A DNA stretch of 39,068 nt. Origin: Clostridium sp. AM58-1XD (GTDB lineage Bacteria; Bacillota; Clostridia; Lachnospirales; Lachnospiraceae). The stretch lies in contig NZ_QSDR01000036.1 of the NCBI RefSeq assembly GCF_003464085.1, forward strand, positions 1 through 39,068. The letters run 5' to 3'. The notes below the pieces were generated by a model that was not told the DNA's origin, did no database searches, and saw only the letters and a list, made by a program, of their open reading frames with translations. Both the position numbers and the translations under genes were made by a program. Positions 1-7,888 of this stretch are shown here, one piece after another (the first letter of the stretch is position 1; every line of letters begins with the position of its first letter).

Positions 1-20
1 ACCTCAAATCAAGTCTGAGG

Positions 21-132
21 CAACATTGTAGGAACTAAAGTTAATGAATTATTAAATAATTTATAATCAGGGGAGTCAACATTGTAGGAACTAAAGTTAA
101 TGAATTATTAAATAATTTATAATCAGGGGAGT
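21..132. repeat. Perfect 56-bp tandem duplication
   Basis: Bases 21-76 are repeated exactly at 77-132. Each unit opens with CAACATTGTAGG, contains a TATAAT hexamer (62-67 and 118-123) and closes with CAGGGGAGT. The duplication therefore doubles a possible promoter -10 element. Read leftward, each unit also offers TTGACT or TGACT-type -35 material. The identity of the two copies implies a recent event or a slippage-prone locus. The gene it serves is not in the window if it reads leftward. Confidence 0.9.
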
Positions 133-138
133 CATGTC

Positions 139-164
139 TGAAAATGTAATCGATTACATTTTCA
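139..164. promoter_or_regulatory. 26-bp perfect palindrome, LacI/GalR-like operator
   Basis: The palindrome is perfect over 26 bases and has TGTAATCGATTACA as its core (145-158). A central CG flanked by TGTAA/TTACA arms is the usual form of LacI/GalR-family operators. It lies about 15-20 bases past the second TATAAT of the tandem repeat, where a bound repressor would block transcription in either direction. No LacI-family gene is visible in the window, so the regulator is unknown. Confidence 0.5.
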
Positions 165-457
165 ACTTTAAAAATAAGATTCCATCTCTGAAATCATCTT
201 ATATCTATTTCTTAATCTGCTTTCAGTATAACAGGTCGCCGGAAAAAGTCAAGCTATTTTTTGTTAATTTTTACCTGTTTTTTGTCAATTTTTGCACTCT
301 ATTTGTCATTATATACATTATTGTGGCAGATTTTTAAGTTTTCCTTTTTATTTTGCCTTGATACCACTGCAAATCCACCGGTCCGGTTAAGCATTCTTTA
401 CAATTTCCTATGGTTTGCGCCTCCTGCAGCGGGCCGTTGCAGCGACATCGTTCCTGT
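165..457. other. AT-rich stretch with no convincing gene
   Basis: This gap holds low-complexity T-rich sequence, including the near-duplicated blocks TTTTTTGTTAATTTTTACC and TTTTTTGTCAATTTTTGCA around 256-296. A 67-codon frame starts at 134 behind AGGGGAG, but its product is a compositionally biased F/Y/I/V string and I do not call it a gene. Bases 423-446 carry a short GC-rich repeat that recurs at 29619-29642. Confidence 0.5.
423..446. repeat. Dispersed GC-rich repeat A, copy 1
   Basis: This 24-base segment starts CCTGCAGCGGGCCG and matches 29619-29642 at 20 of 24 positions. It can fold on itself through CTGCA/TGCAG arms. It sits about 20 bases beyond the U-tract of the queT terminator, in an otherwise AT-rich gap. 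Confidence 0.5.
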
Positions 458-535
458 AAAATAAAAACATGCCCACGATACCAGATGCAGCGGTTTGGCC
501 ACCGCATCGAAACGGAATCCGGTATCAAGGGCATG
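458..535 (-). terminator. Large intrinsic terminator after queT
   Basis: On the minus strand the arms CATGCCC (529-535) and GGGCATG (468-474) close a hairpin. It continues inward through GATACC/GGTATC and a GATG-CGGT/ACCG-CATC stem. A run of TTTTTATTTT follows at 467-458. The hairpin spans almost 70 bases, which is large for a Rho-independent terminator, so it may be a small structured repeat that has been recruited as one. It lies just past the queT stop codon. Confidence 0.75.
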
Positions 536-563
536 TCTGACTTTACTTTTCAACCATCTCTTT

Positions 564-1064
564 TTAAGCAAAATGCTTCCTGAAGATTATCATTTTATAT
601 TTGTCCAGTGTAACCATAAGCAGGTTTCCAAGCACTCCTACAGCCAGAATCTCTCCGATTCCAACCGTCACCATCAGATATACAATCATGGACTCGGAGC
701 CATAAGCGTATCTGAGGACCCACGGAACAATGATCATGTTGGACAGGATCGGAGGAATGCAAACCAGCCGCTTATTCCGTCGCAGAGCATAAGATCCTGC
801 CGCTCCGATCAAAGTGGCAGCACTTCCGAACACTACATCCAGCACAGCCGCTCCATACAGGAAATTGGATAAAAAGCATCCCAAAAACAGTCCTGGTATA
901 GCCGCCGGCGTAAAATACGGCAGAATACAGAGAGCCTCGGATATACGAAACTGTACCGGGCCAAAGCTGATTGCCGAAAACGACATGGTAATCACCACAT
1001 AAATTGCCGCGATCATGGCACTGTGAGCCATAAAATACACGGTCTTGTTACTTTTCTGAAGCAT
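564..1064 (-). CDS. queT: Queuosine precursor transporter QueT (ECF S component)
   Basis: This 166-residue integral membrane protein matches the QueT family of ECF transporter substrate-binding (S) components, which import a queuosine precursor (preQ1 or a related base). Family features visible are an N-terminal helix rich in small residues, the SFGPVQFRISEAL block near residues 33-45, a PYFTPAAIPGLFLGC helix near 49-63, and about five to six hydrophobic segments. The energising EcfA/EcfA'/EcfT module is not nearby, which is normal for group II ECF systems that share one module. The start follows AAGGAGAA, and that Shine-Dalgarno is part of the preQ1-I-type aptamer upstream. The gene has its own promoter and terminator and is not part of the nucleoside operon. 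Confidence 0.93.
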   Translation of the reverse strand: MLQKSNKTVYFMAHSAMIAAIYVVITMSFSAISFGPVQFRISEALCILPYFTPAAIPGLFLGCFLSNFLYGAAVLDVVFGSAATLIGAAGSYALRRNKRLVCIPPILSNMIIVPWVLRYAYGSESMIVYLMVTVGIGEILAVGVLGNLLMVTLDKYKMIIFRKHFA

Positions 1065-1073
1065 ATTCAGTTC

Positions 1074-1115
1074 TCCTTTAGTTTTGTTTTAGGTGTGGAA
1101 GGTCTCGAACACACC
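1074..1115 (-). ncRNA. preQ1-I riboswitch upstream of queT
   Basis: Read on the minus strand, the element has a 6-bp P1 stem, GGTGTG (1115-1110) with CACACC (1097-1092), and a loop starting TTCGAG. CCTT (1102-1099) is followed by an A-rich strand, TAAAACAAAACTAAAGG. CCTT can pair with AAGG (1078-1075) to make the H-type pseudoknot of preQ1 class I. AAGG belongs to the Shine-Dalgarno AAGGAG of queT, so ligand binding would hide the ribosome site and repress translation. The downstream gene being queT supports the call independently. Confidence 0.82.
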
Positions 1116-1228
1116 GGTCATTTTGTGAAATCCCCGCTGAATCAGGGAGGTTCACGGCCTTATTGCTGTTAACAGAACCGCTCACGCCTGCCTGCTGCAC
1201 GCTGTTTTACAGTCCCATTGACTGATCA

Positions 1229-1257
1229 AGTATAGCATCGGATAATCTGTTTATCAA
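1229..1257 (-). promoter_or_regulatory. Sigma-A promoter of queT
   Basis: On the minus strand TTGATA (1257-1252) is followed after 17 bases by TATACT (1234-1229). The start would be near 1222, giving a leader of about 155 bases. The 3' end of the leader is the preQ1 aptamer. The 5' part (about 1116-1220) also has folding potential: CTGTTAACAG and GGTTC/GAACC arms. Confidence 0.75.
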
Positions 1258-1355
1258 GACTTATTTAAGCGCGCCTTTCCTCCTGTACTTTTTATGTTAC
1301 GATTTCTCCGAAAAACTAAAAAATCTGTATTTTCCAAAGTTTTCCTGGCCCTGAA

Positions 1356-2198
1356 TTATTTAATCAGCGAAAAGTATACGTGCTCTTTCCCCGCTTCTTT
1401 TTTCTTCTTGTCCCATTCCCACAGAAGCTGCATCGCCAGGTTTGCCACCTCCAGATTATGGTCCACACTGCTGCCGTCATACTGGAAGGAATTCTCCACG
1501 CGGTTTGCCACGACCGTAAAGATAGCACCCGCTCTCATTTTATAGAGCGAACTGATGGTCAGCACCGTAGCTGCTTCCATCTCGAAATTCAGGACGCCTG
1601 CCGCCTGCATATCAGGAAGCAGGTCTTTCATAAAGCTCTGGCTGTAGCCGTTATGTCCCGGACGTCCCTGACCGCAGAAGAACGAAGAGGCTGTATAACC
1701 GATCCCCACATGATAGCGGTGTCCCAGACGTTCTGCTGCCTCAATAAGAGCCATCGTCACCTCATAATTTGCAACAGCAGGGTAAGAATTCATCACATAG
1801 CCGTCGCTTGTACCTTCTTTTCTTACCGCTCCGGTACAAATGATCAGATCGCCGGGACGAATGTATTCCTGAATCGCTCCGCACGTACCTACGCGGATCA
1901 GCGTATCACATCCTATCTCCGCCAGGTCTTCCAGTGCGCTGGCTGTTGACCCGCCGCCGGCGCCGGTGGAACAGGCAGAGATATCCATATCTCCGATTTT
2001 ACCCGTATATGTCACATGTTCTCTGTAATCTGCCACCAGATGACCGCTGTCCCACATGTCAGCGATCTTTCCTACCCGTTTCGGGTCACCCGGCAGGAGG
2101 CAGTAGCGGGCTACATCGCCTTTTCCACATTGTATATGATATTGTTTCCCGTCCTTGTCCGTAGGACGGGCTGCATTTTCCCATTCGTTATTTGCCAT
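1356..2198 (-). CDS. Uridine phosphorylase-like nucleoside phosphorylase
   Basis: This 280-residue cytoplasmic enzyme belongs to the PNP/UDP phosphorylase family, which splits a nucleoside with phosphate into a base and a pentose 1-phosphate. Visible signatures are CLLPGDPKRVGKIA near residues 32-45 (phosphate loop), STGAGGGS near 87-94, IRVGTCGAIQ near 111-120 and NFEMEAATVL near 205-214 (ribose-binding Glu-Met-Glu). It is somewhat longer than the usual 250 residues of Udp, with a Lys/Glu-rich tail. AGGAGG precedes the ATG. It is the last gene of the leftward nucleoside operon, 58 bases after the second permease gene. Uridine is the best guess at substrate; purine nucleosides cannot be excluded. 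Confidence 0.85.
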   Translation of the reverse strand: MANNEWENAARPTDKDGKQYHIQCGKGDVARYCLLPGDPKRVGKIADMWDSGHLVADYREHVTYTGKIGDMDISACSTGAGGGSTASALEDLAEIGCDTLIRVGTCGAIQEYIRPGDLIICTGAVRKEGTSDGYVMNSYPAVANYEVTMALIEAAERLGHRYHVGIGYTASSFFCGQGRPGHNGYSQSFMKDLLPDMQAAGVLNFEMEAATVLTISSLYKMRAGAIFTVVANRVENSFQYDGSSVDHNLEVANLAMQLLWEWDKKKKEAGKEHVYFSLIK

Positions 2199-2256
2199 AA
2201 TTTCCTCCTGGTTTTATGTCTGTCGCTATCTATCTGTCAAAATCTGTCTGCCGCTG

Positions 2257-3174
2257 TCAGCTTTCCACATGTTTTCCTACGCCTGCCGGTGCTTTACCGC
2301 CTTTCAGCCCGAATGTGATGACGAGCAGGGTAAATACGTACGGAGTCATCATTACCAGCTGAGACGGAAGAATACTCTGGAATACCGTCTGCAGGGAATC
2401 AAAGAATCCAAAGAATAAGCTGCCTGCCAGTGCTCCTGCCGGGTTATAACGGCCGAATGCATTGATAACTACGGCAATATATCCTCTGCCGGAAGTCATA
2501 TCTTCTACAAACAGATTCATCTGTCCCAAAGAAAGGTAAGCGCCGCCAAGGCCTGCGAAAGCGCCGCTCATGGCTACTCCGAAGTATTTATAAGCACGTA
2601 CGTTTAAGCCTACCGTACTGGCCGCCTGAGGATTTTCACTGACCATCCTCATTCTCAGACCGTATTTTGTCTTATAGAGGAAAATCCAGCTGACTATTAC
2701 GAGAAAAATTGTAATAAAAAACAGGATATTCTGAGCGCCCAGTATTCTTCCGATAATGGGAATTTTCTCAAGCAGTCCCCAGTCAGGCTTTGCAAAAGCC
2801 GCTACACTCACGGATTTTCCGCTCATACCGAATATGACGTTCAGAAGAAGCGGCGTAACAGCGCCTGCCAGCAGGTTTACACACATACCGCTGATGGACG
2901 CATTCACCTTATAGGAGATGTGCATTACTGCATGAAGCATGGAAAAGACCGCGCCGAACAGGATGCCCGTCAGAAGTCCAAGCCACGCGTTGCCAGTGAT
3001 CCAGGACCCCAGCACTGCAAAAAAAGAACCTGCCAGCATCATGCCTTCCAGACCCAGATCACTGACCCCGGCTCTCATGGAAAAGCATCCTCCCATAGCC
3101 GCTAGAATCAGCGGTACGGAACTGCGCAATGTGGATGCCAGAATGGAAAGAATCAAATCCATATTGAATTGCAT
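2257..3174 (-). CDS. Nucleoside ABC transporter permease (NupQ/YufQ-type)
   Basis: This 305-residue polytopic membrane protein is of the BPD_transp_2 (RbsC/LivH-like) permease family, specifically the second permease of BMP-linked nucleoside importers. It opens with a hydrophobic helix and then the ILAAMGGCFSMRAGVSDLGLEGMML region near residues 23-47. AGAFAGLGGAYLSL near 203-216 is the EAA-like loop region. Its ATG overlaps the stop of the preceding permease by one base (TGATG), which points to translational coupling and a 1:1 heterodimer. The transporter as a whole is encoded together with nucleoside phosphorylases, which supports nucleosides as the cargo. Confidence 0.9.
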   Translation of the reverse strand: MQFNMDLILSILASTLRSSVPLILAAMGGCFSMRAGVSDLGLEGMMLAGSFFAVLGSWITGNAWLGLLTGILFGAVFSMLHAVMHISYKVNASISGMCVNLLAGAVTPLLLNVIFGMSGKSVSVAAFAKPDWGLLEKIPIIGRILGAQNILFFITIFLVIVSWIFLYKTKYGLRMRMVSENPQAASTVGLNVRAYKYFGVAMSGAFAGLGGAYLSLGQMNLFVEDMTSGRGYIAVVINAFGRYNPAGALAGSLFFGFFDSLQTVFQSILPSQLVMMTPYVFTLLVITFGLKGGKAPAGVGKHVES

Positions 3175-4277
3175 CAGCTGTCACCTCCGTATGCCTCTTT
3201 TTTCTCCTGTTTCTTATTGGAAAACTTTTTGAATATCTTTAAGATTGCCTGAATCAAAGCCGGAGCTGCTACAAAGATAATGACCAGGACCTGAATGACA
3301 TCTACAAATTCAACAGGAATCGATGTGGTCCTGTTCAGAGTGATCGTTCCGGCCTTCAGAATTCCGATCAGGAACGCCGACAAAATTACCCCGACCGGGC
3401 TGTATGCAGCAAGAGCCGCTACGGAAATACCTGCAAATCCATAACCGGAAGAAAATCCTTCTATAAACCGGTAGTTGACGCCGAGTACCATGGCTGCTCC
3501 GCCCAGACCGGCGACTGCTCCGCTGAGCGCAAATGTAATGAGGTATGTTCTTGGTACCGAAATACCCGCTACCTGGGCAGCTTTCAGATTCAGCCCCGTC
3601 ACCTGAACTTCATATCCGAACACGGTCCGGTCCAACATGAACTGAAGCAGTATTGCAACCAGAATCACCACAAAGATGGCCACCGTCAGCTGCGTCTGCG
3701 GGATCAGTTTTGCCAGTTTCGCACTGTCTGCAATACGTTCTGTCTGTCCTACACCGCTTCCGGCGGGCTTTAACGGCCCGTTGGCCAGATAGCTGGTAAA
3801 CAGCTGAATAATTTCATTTAGCATAAGAGTCATAATAATCTCATTGGCACCGAATTTCACTTTAGCCATTGCTACCAGAAGAGCTACCAGCCCGCCTGCC
3901 GCGAACGCGGCCAGCAGCGCCAGCGGAACGTGAATCGGCGCCGGCAGGTTCGTGATGTAAGCGCCTACCAGCGCTGCCGCCATCGCTCCTGCATAGAGCT
4001 GTCCTTCCGCTCCCGTATTGATCATACGCACCCGGTATGCCAGGGCAAAGGAAAGTCCGGTAAACATGATCGGCGTTGCCTGACTCAGGGAAAGGGCAAA
4101 GCCTTTTACCGTTCCCAAAGAAACGCCAAAGATCGCCTTATAGCTCTCCCATGGGGAGTAGCCGCTGGCAGCGATGAGTACCATTCCCAGCAGGAGGGAA
4201 AATACCAGCGCAAAGAAAGAATTGATAAACGCATGTTTCATCGCCGTGCTTTTTGCACTTTTTTCTTGCTGCTTCAT
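3174..4277 (-). CDS. Nucleoside ABC transporter permease (NupP/YufP-type)
   Basis: This 367-residue membrane protein is the longer of the two permeases typical of BMP-family nucleoside importers. It has a cytoplasmic N-terminal stretch with many Lys/Ser residues and then about eight to ten hydrophobic segments. The MINTGAEGQLYAGAMAAAL block near residues 85-103 and the SGAVAGLGGAAMVLG block near 252-266 are conserved in this subfamily. The C-terminus is strongly basic. Its start codon overlaps the stop of the ATPase gene by four bases (ATGA), and its stop overlaps the next permease start, so all three are translationally linked. Confidence 0.9.
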   Translation of the reverse strand: MKQQEKSAKSTAMKHAFINSFFALVFSLLLGMVLIAASGYSPWESYKAIFGVSLGTVKGFALSLSQATPIMFTGLSFALAYRVRMINTGAEGQLYAGAMAAALVGAYITNLPAPIHVPLALLAAFAAGGLVALLVAMAKVKFGANEIIMTLMLNEIIQLFTSYLANGPLKPAGSGVGQTERIADSAKLAKLIPQTQLTVAIFVVILVAILLQFMLDRTVFGYEVQVTGLNLKAAQVAGISVPRTYLITFALSGAVAGLGGAAMVLGVNYRFIEGFSSGYGFAGISVAALAAYSPVGVILSAFLIGILKAGTITLNRTTSIPVEFVDVIQVLVIIFVAAPALIQAILKIFKKFSNKKQEKKEAYGGDS

Positions 4278-5803
4278 GCCTCTGTCCCCTCCTCTACCAT
4301 GGTGTGGCCGCCTGTCATCAAAAGTCCCATTTCTACTTCGTTCAACTCTCCCGGCATGCTTTCAGAAACGATCTCACCCTCATAGATTACCAGAAGTCTG
4401 TCGCTCAGTGTCCTTACCTCATCTAAGTCGGCGGAGATCAGCAGAATGGCCGCGCCCTTATCCCTCAGGCTGATCAGCTGGCTGTGGATATATTCCATTG
4501 CTCCGATATCCACGCCTCTTGTCGGATGGGCGATAATAATGGCTCTCGGATCTCTGCTGAAGGCTCTGGCAATAATGATCTTCTGCTGGTTACCGCCAGA
4601 TAAGGATGACACCGCTGCTTCCACATTAGGCGCCTTTACCTGAAACTTTTCTTTTAATGTCTTCGCATACTGGAAAATATTCTTTTTCAGAAGAAGTCCG
4701 TCTTTTTTGCAGAAGTCATCTTCCCTGTGGTATCCCAGTATCATATTATCCATAATGGACATTTCCTTTACCAGTCCCATGGACAGGCGGTCCTCAGGAA
4801 TATGTCCGATGCCCGCCTCCAGAAAGTCCCTGCAGTTTCCGCCCACAGGTTTTCCGTTTAATTCCAGTTTTATGGATTTCGGCTCTCTGAGGCCGGTCAG
4901 CGCTTCGATGAGCTGAGTCTGACCGTTGCCCTCGATCCCTGCAATCCCCAGGATCTCTCCGTGATGAATATCGAAAGAGACGTCCTTTACTTTTTCCTGC
5001 CCGTCTTCTTCTACCGTCAGATGCTCTACATGCACACAGATTTCACCGATGTGCTCTGCCGGACGGCGGGTCTGAAGATTTACTTCTCTTCCCACCATCA
5101 TTTCTGACAGCTGCTTCGTCGTAACATCAGCAGGGTTTACATCGTCCACAACCAGGCGGCCGTCCCGCAGCACTACGACTCTGTCGGCCAGAGCCTTTGT
5201 CTCCTTCAGTTTATGAGTAATAATAATGATGCTTTTGCCGTCATCTCTCAGCCGTTTCAGGATGACAAACAAGTCGTCCACCTCGCTCGGCGTCAGAACG
5301 GCCGTGGGCTCATCCAGAATAATAACATCTGCTTTCCGATAGAGCACCTTCAGAATCTCCACTCTCTGCTGCTCACCAACAGAAAGCTTCTCCACTTTGA
5401 CATCCGGATCAATATTAAAATGGAACTGGGATATCAACTCCTTCACCTGCTGCCTGGCCTTCTTCATATCCAGGAATGCCTGCTTGCCCGGCTCGCTGCC
5501 GGCTATGATGTTTTCTGTTACCGTAAATGCCGGAACCAGCATAAAATGCTGATGCACCATGCAGATTCCCTTCTCGATGGCATCTACCGGTTTTCTGAAC
5601 TTTATCTGCTCGCCTCGGTAAAAGATTTCTCCGGAACTCGGCGGGGTCATTCCATATAATATCTTCATCAGCGTCGTTTTACCTGCGCCGTTCTCTCCTA
5701 ATAATGAAACGATCTCGTGCTCATGGAGTGTAAAATCCACTTCGCTCAGAGCCGTCGTTCCCGGATAGATTTTCGTAATCTTTTCCATCCGTATCAGTTC
5801 CAT
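4274..5803 (-). CDS. Nucleoside ABC transporter ATPase, two NBDs (NupO/YufO-type)
   Basis: This 509-residue protein carries two ABC nucleotide-binding domains in tandem, as in RbsA/MglA/NupO. Domain 1 (about 4-240) has Walker A GENGAGKTT, signature LSVGEQQRVEI and Walker B VIILDEPTAVLTP. Domain 2 (about 255-500) has the degenerate Walker A GIEGNGQTQL, signature LSGGNQQKIIIARA and AIIIAHPTRGVD in place of a canonical Walker B Asp-Glu. Such asymmetric catalytic sites are usual in this family. It energises the two downstream permeases. The start is 39 bases after the lipoprotein gene and is preceded by GGAGGTGACAG. Confidence 0.93.
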   Translation of the reverse strand: MELIRMEKITKIYPGTTALSEVDFTLHEHEIVSLLGENGAGKTTLMKILYGMTPPSSGEIFYRGEQIKFRKPVDAIEKGICMVHQHFMLVPAFTVTENIIAGSEPGKQAFLDMKKARQQVKELISQFHFNIDPDVKVEKLSVGEQQRVEILKVLYRKADVIILDEPTAVLTPSEVDDLFVILKRLRDDGKSIIIITHKLKETKALADRVVVLRDGRLVVDDVNPADVTTKQLSEMMVGREVNLQTRRPAEHIGEICVHVEHLTVEEDGQEKVKDVSFDIHHGEILGIAGIEGNGQTQLIEALTGLREPKSIKLELNGKPVGGNCRDFLEAGIGHIPEDRLSMGLVKEMSIMDNMILGYHREDDFCKKDGLLLKKNIFQYAKTLKEKFQVKAPNVEAAVSSLSGGNQQKIIIARAFSRDPRAIIIAHPTRGVDIGAMEYIHSQLISLRDKGAAILLISADLDEVRTLSDRLLVIYEGEIVSESMPGELNEVEMGLLMTGGHTMVEEGTEA

Positions 5804-5842
5804 CTTCTGTCACCTCCGAATCTGATGCTCCATACTCAGCTG

Positions 5843-6997
5843 TTACTGCGCCAACTGGTTTTCTTTCGCCCAGGCATCCACCTGATCCAGATCGGTCGGA
5901 AGCACCAGCTTGCCGTCTGCGATCTGCTGCCTTGTATCTTCAAGAATCTTTGTGATATCGTCCGGAATCTGTACATCCAGTCCTTCTACGTCGTAATCAC
6001 AGATGCCTTCCGGAATACCTACCAGCTTGGAACCAGGTGCCCATGTACCGTCTGCCAGCATCTGGATCTCTTCTACGATGAACAGCCATACCTTCTTACA
6101 TGATGTGCTCAGGCTGTGTTTTGGATCTGCCATTGCAAGTGATGTGCCGATCACGTAACGATTTTTCTCTTCTGCTGCATAGAAAACGCCCTGTGTAGAG
6201 CTGCCTGCATTGGCGCTGACGATATCTGCGCCTCTTTCATACATAACGAGTGCCAGTTCTTTCGCCGTAGCAGGATCGCTGTAACCGCCAATATAATTTG
6301 TAAGCACTTCCACATCCGGGTTCGCATATTTTGCGCCTGCAACGAAGCCGGCTGCCTGTCCTCTGGAGGTAGGTGTATCCATTGCGATACAGAATCCTAC
6401 AATATTTTCAGGATTACTGAGCGGGAATCTGTCGTCTTTTGTAGCCAGACCCGCCAGAACGCCTGATAAGAAATGCTGATCCGGGTAGGAAGCAGCCAGA
6501 CAGTTGATATTGTCATATCCTTCTATTACCGTATCCAGCATACAGAATTTCTGGTCCGGATAGTCTTCCGCCACCATCTGAAGGGCATCCGCCTGTTCTG
6601 TGCTGATCGCGATGATAACGTCATATTCTTCTGCATCCGCATACATACGCAGCTGTGTTTCAAATTCAGATACATCCTTAGGCTCGCAGTAATCAAAGGT
6701 ACATCCAAACTGCTCTACTGCCATCTCACATCCCTGGTATACTTCGTCGTTGTAGCCGTTGTCGCCTAAACCGCCCGTTCCAAAGATAACGGCAAATTTA
6801 ATATCGCTTCCAGCCTTCTCCGACTGGCCTTCTGTCTTTTCTGCTGTTTCCTCCGCTTTCTCTGTCTCCTCTTTTTTCGCCTCTGTCTTAGCCTGTGTTG
6901 TCTCTTCTTTCGGGGCAGATGTAGTCATTCCACATCCGGACAACGCGGCGATTCCCATGGACAGTGCCAGTGCCAGGCTTAATACTTTTTTCTTCAT
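5843..6997 (-). CDS. BMP-family nucleoside-binding lipoprotein
   Basis: This 384-residue extracellular lipoprotein has a signal peptide (MKKKVLSLALALSMG) and a lipobox, LSGC, with the lipidated Cys near residue 22. A Lys/Glu/Thr-rich linker (about 30-65) tethers the binding domain. The domain begins IKFAVIFGTGGLGDNGYND, the Basic Membrane Protein/PnrA fold signature with the D-x-G-[YF]-N-D ligand loop. Other family marks are the DVIIAIS and GADIVSANAGSSTQG strands. PnrA/NupN members bind purine or pyrimidine nucleosides and feed the NupOPQ-type importer, whose genes follow directly. It is the first of the four transporter genes, 14 bases after deoD. Confidence 0.93.
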   Translation of the reverse strand: MKKKVLSLALALSMGIAALSGCGMTTSAPKEETTQAKTEAKKEETEKAEETAEKTEGQSEKAGSDIKFAVIFGTGGLGDNGYNDEVYQGCEMAVEQFGCTFDYCEPKDVSEFETQLRMYADAEEYDVIIAISTEQADALQMVAEDYPDQKFCMLDTVIEGYDNINCLAASYPDQHFLSGVLAGLATKDDRFPLSNPENIVGFCIAMDTPTSRGQAAGFVAGAKYANPDVEVLTNYIGGYSDPATAKELALVMYERGADIVSANAGSSTQGVFYAAEEKNRYVIGTSLAMADPKHSLSTSCKKVWLFIVEEIQMLADGTWAPGSKLVGIPEGICDYDVEGLDVQIPDDITKILEDTRQQIADGKLVLPTDLDQVDAWAKENQLAQ

Positions 6998-7011
6998 TTT
7001 CTTCTCCTCCG

Positions 7012-7722
7012 TTAGACCATTTCTAATGCGATTTCCATCATATTGGTAAAGCTGTTCTGTCTCTCCTGCGCTGTCGTCTTATCTCCTCTCACAATGTGAT
7101 CAGAGACGGTGAGGATTCCCAGCGCATTCTTTCCTGCTGCTGCCGCTACAATATAAAGAGCGGCGATTTCCATCTCAACAGATAAAATGCCCATATCCTT
7201 CCACTTCAGCTGACAGTCGTCTGCCGGATAAAAGACATCCGTGGAAAGGACATTGCCCACGCGGTAAGGCACTCCCAGCTTTTCCGCGCTCTCTACCGCC
7301 TTTTTAAGAAGCTGGTAAGAGGGGATCGCCGAAAAGGTCCCCGACAAGTGGAACTGGTTGATATAAGGTGTATCGTAGCAGGCGCCCATGGCAATAATGA
7401 TGTCTTTGAGCTTTAAATCCGGCGCCAATCCTCCAGTCGTTCCCACGCGGATGATGTTTTCCACATCATATAAATGATACAGCTCATAAGCGTGGACCGC
7501 CATGCTGGGAGAACCAATTCCGTGTGCCATGACAGACACCGGTTTTCCTTTGTAGGTTCCCGTGTAAGCATACATACAGCGGATTTCATTAATCTGTTTC
7601 ACATCGTCCAAGTATGTTTCTGCAATATACTTTGCCCTCAGTGGATCTCCGGGCATCAAAACGGTCTTTGCAAATTCCCCCGGCGCTGCGCCGATATGGT
7701 GGGTTGGTGCGGTTAATCCCAT
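7012..7722 (-). CDS. deoD: Purine-nucleoside phosphorylase DeoD
   Basis: This 236-residue protein is a hexameric-type purine-nucleoside phosphorylase of normal length. It has PTHHIGA near residues 6-12, the phosphate-loop VLMPGDPLRAKYIA near 21-34, IIRVGTTGGL near 89-98, LSVEMEIAALY near 177-187 (ribose contact), and TVSDHIVRG near 203-211, whose Asp is the purine N7 proton donor in the family. It converts purine (deoxy)nucleosides plus phosphate to base and (deoxy)ribose 1-phosphate. GGAGGAACAAAC precedes the ATG. It lies between the isomerase gene and the transporter genes in one leftward operon. DeoD accepts 5'-modified nucleosides poorly in some species, so its role in 5'-deoxynucleoside use is only inferred. 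Confidence 0.95.
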   Translation of the reverse strand: MGLTAPTHHIGAAPGEFAKTVLMPGDPLRAKYIAETYLDDVKQINEIRCMYAYTGTYKGKPVSVMAHGIGSPSMAVHAYELYHLYDVENIIRVGTTGGLAPDLKLKDIIIAMGACYDTPYINQFHLSGTFSAIPSYQLLKKAVESAEKLGVPYRVGNVLSTDVFYPADDCQLKWKDMGILSVEMEIAALYIVAAAAGKNALGILTVSDHIVRGDKTTAQERQNSFTNMMEIALEMV

Positions 7723-7761
7723 GTTTGTTCCTCCTTAAACCTTATCGTTTTGTAGTAAATA

Positions 7762-7784
7762 TTTCCTGCGGGTAACTATTTTTT
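7762..7784. repeat. Dispersed repeat B, partial copy 2
   Basis: The segment TTTCCTGCGGGTAACTATTT resembles the 3' half of the repeat at 7853-7888 and at 21628-21660 (shared TTCC-GCG-GTAACTATTTT). It lies about 40 bases ahead of the deoD start. Having two copies in one 165-base gap suggests a small dispersed palindromic element. Confidence 0.5.
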
Positions 7785-7824
7785 ATCCCGCTCGATTCCT
7801 CGCTTCATAAAAACAGGCGGGTAT

Positions 7825-7848
7825 CGGCTTGACCTGACGGTCAAGCCG
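7825..7848. terminator. Perfect 10-bp hairpin between mtnA and deoD
   Basis: CGGCTTGACC (7825-7834) and GGTCAAGCCG (7839-7848) form a perfect stem with a 4-base loop. On the minus strand it is followed after about eight bases by TGTTTTTATG, a modest U-tract. It could partly terminate transcription or protect the 3' end of the aldolase-mtnA message, letting deoD and the transporter be expressed at a different level. No strong second promoter is seen in the gap. Confidence 0.55.
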
Positions 7849-7852
7849 CAGC

Positions 7853-7888
7853 AAATAGTTCCGCGCTTTTCCTGCGCGTAACTATTTT
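7853..7888. repeat. Dispersed repeat B, copy 1 (palindromic)
   Basis: The element is an interrupted palindrome: AAATAGTT-CGCGC arms pair with GCGCG-AACTATTT around a short loop. It begins at the mtnA stop codon. A close copy lies at 21628-21660 directly after the oppF stop codon, with the core CGCGCTTTTCC-GCGCGTAACT shared except for one base. Confidence 0.7.

Noticed and set aside
1..164. Tandem repeats as the start of a CRISPR array
   Set aside because: The two 56-bp units are directly adjacent and identical with no spacers, and no cas genes are present.
134..337. 67-codon frame behind AGGGGAG at the left edge
   Set aside because: The ribosome-site spacing is only two bases, the product is a low-complexity hydrophobic string, and the start region overlaps an operator-like palindrome. 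No family resemblance.
334..534. 66-codon minus-strand frame after queT with several Cys
   Set aside because: Its first codons lie inside the large terminator hairpin and no Shine-Dalgarno is at a proper distance, so it is probably a chance frame.
4274..5803. Missing Walker B Glu in the second ABC domain as a sign of a dead ATPase
   Set aside because: Asymmetric degenerate sites are usual in NupO/RbsA-type double-domain ATPases.
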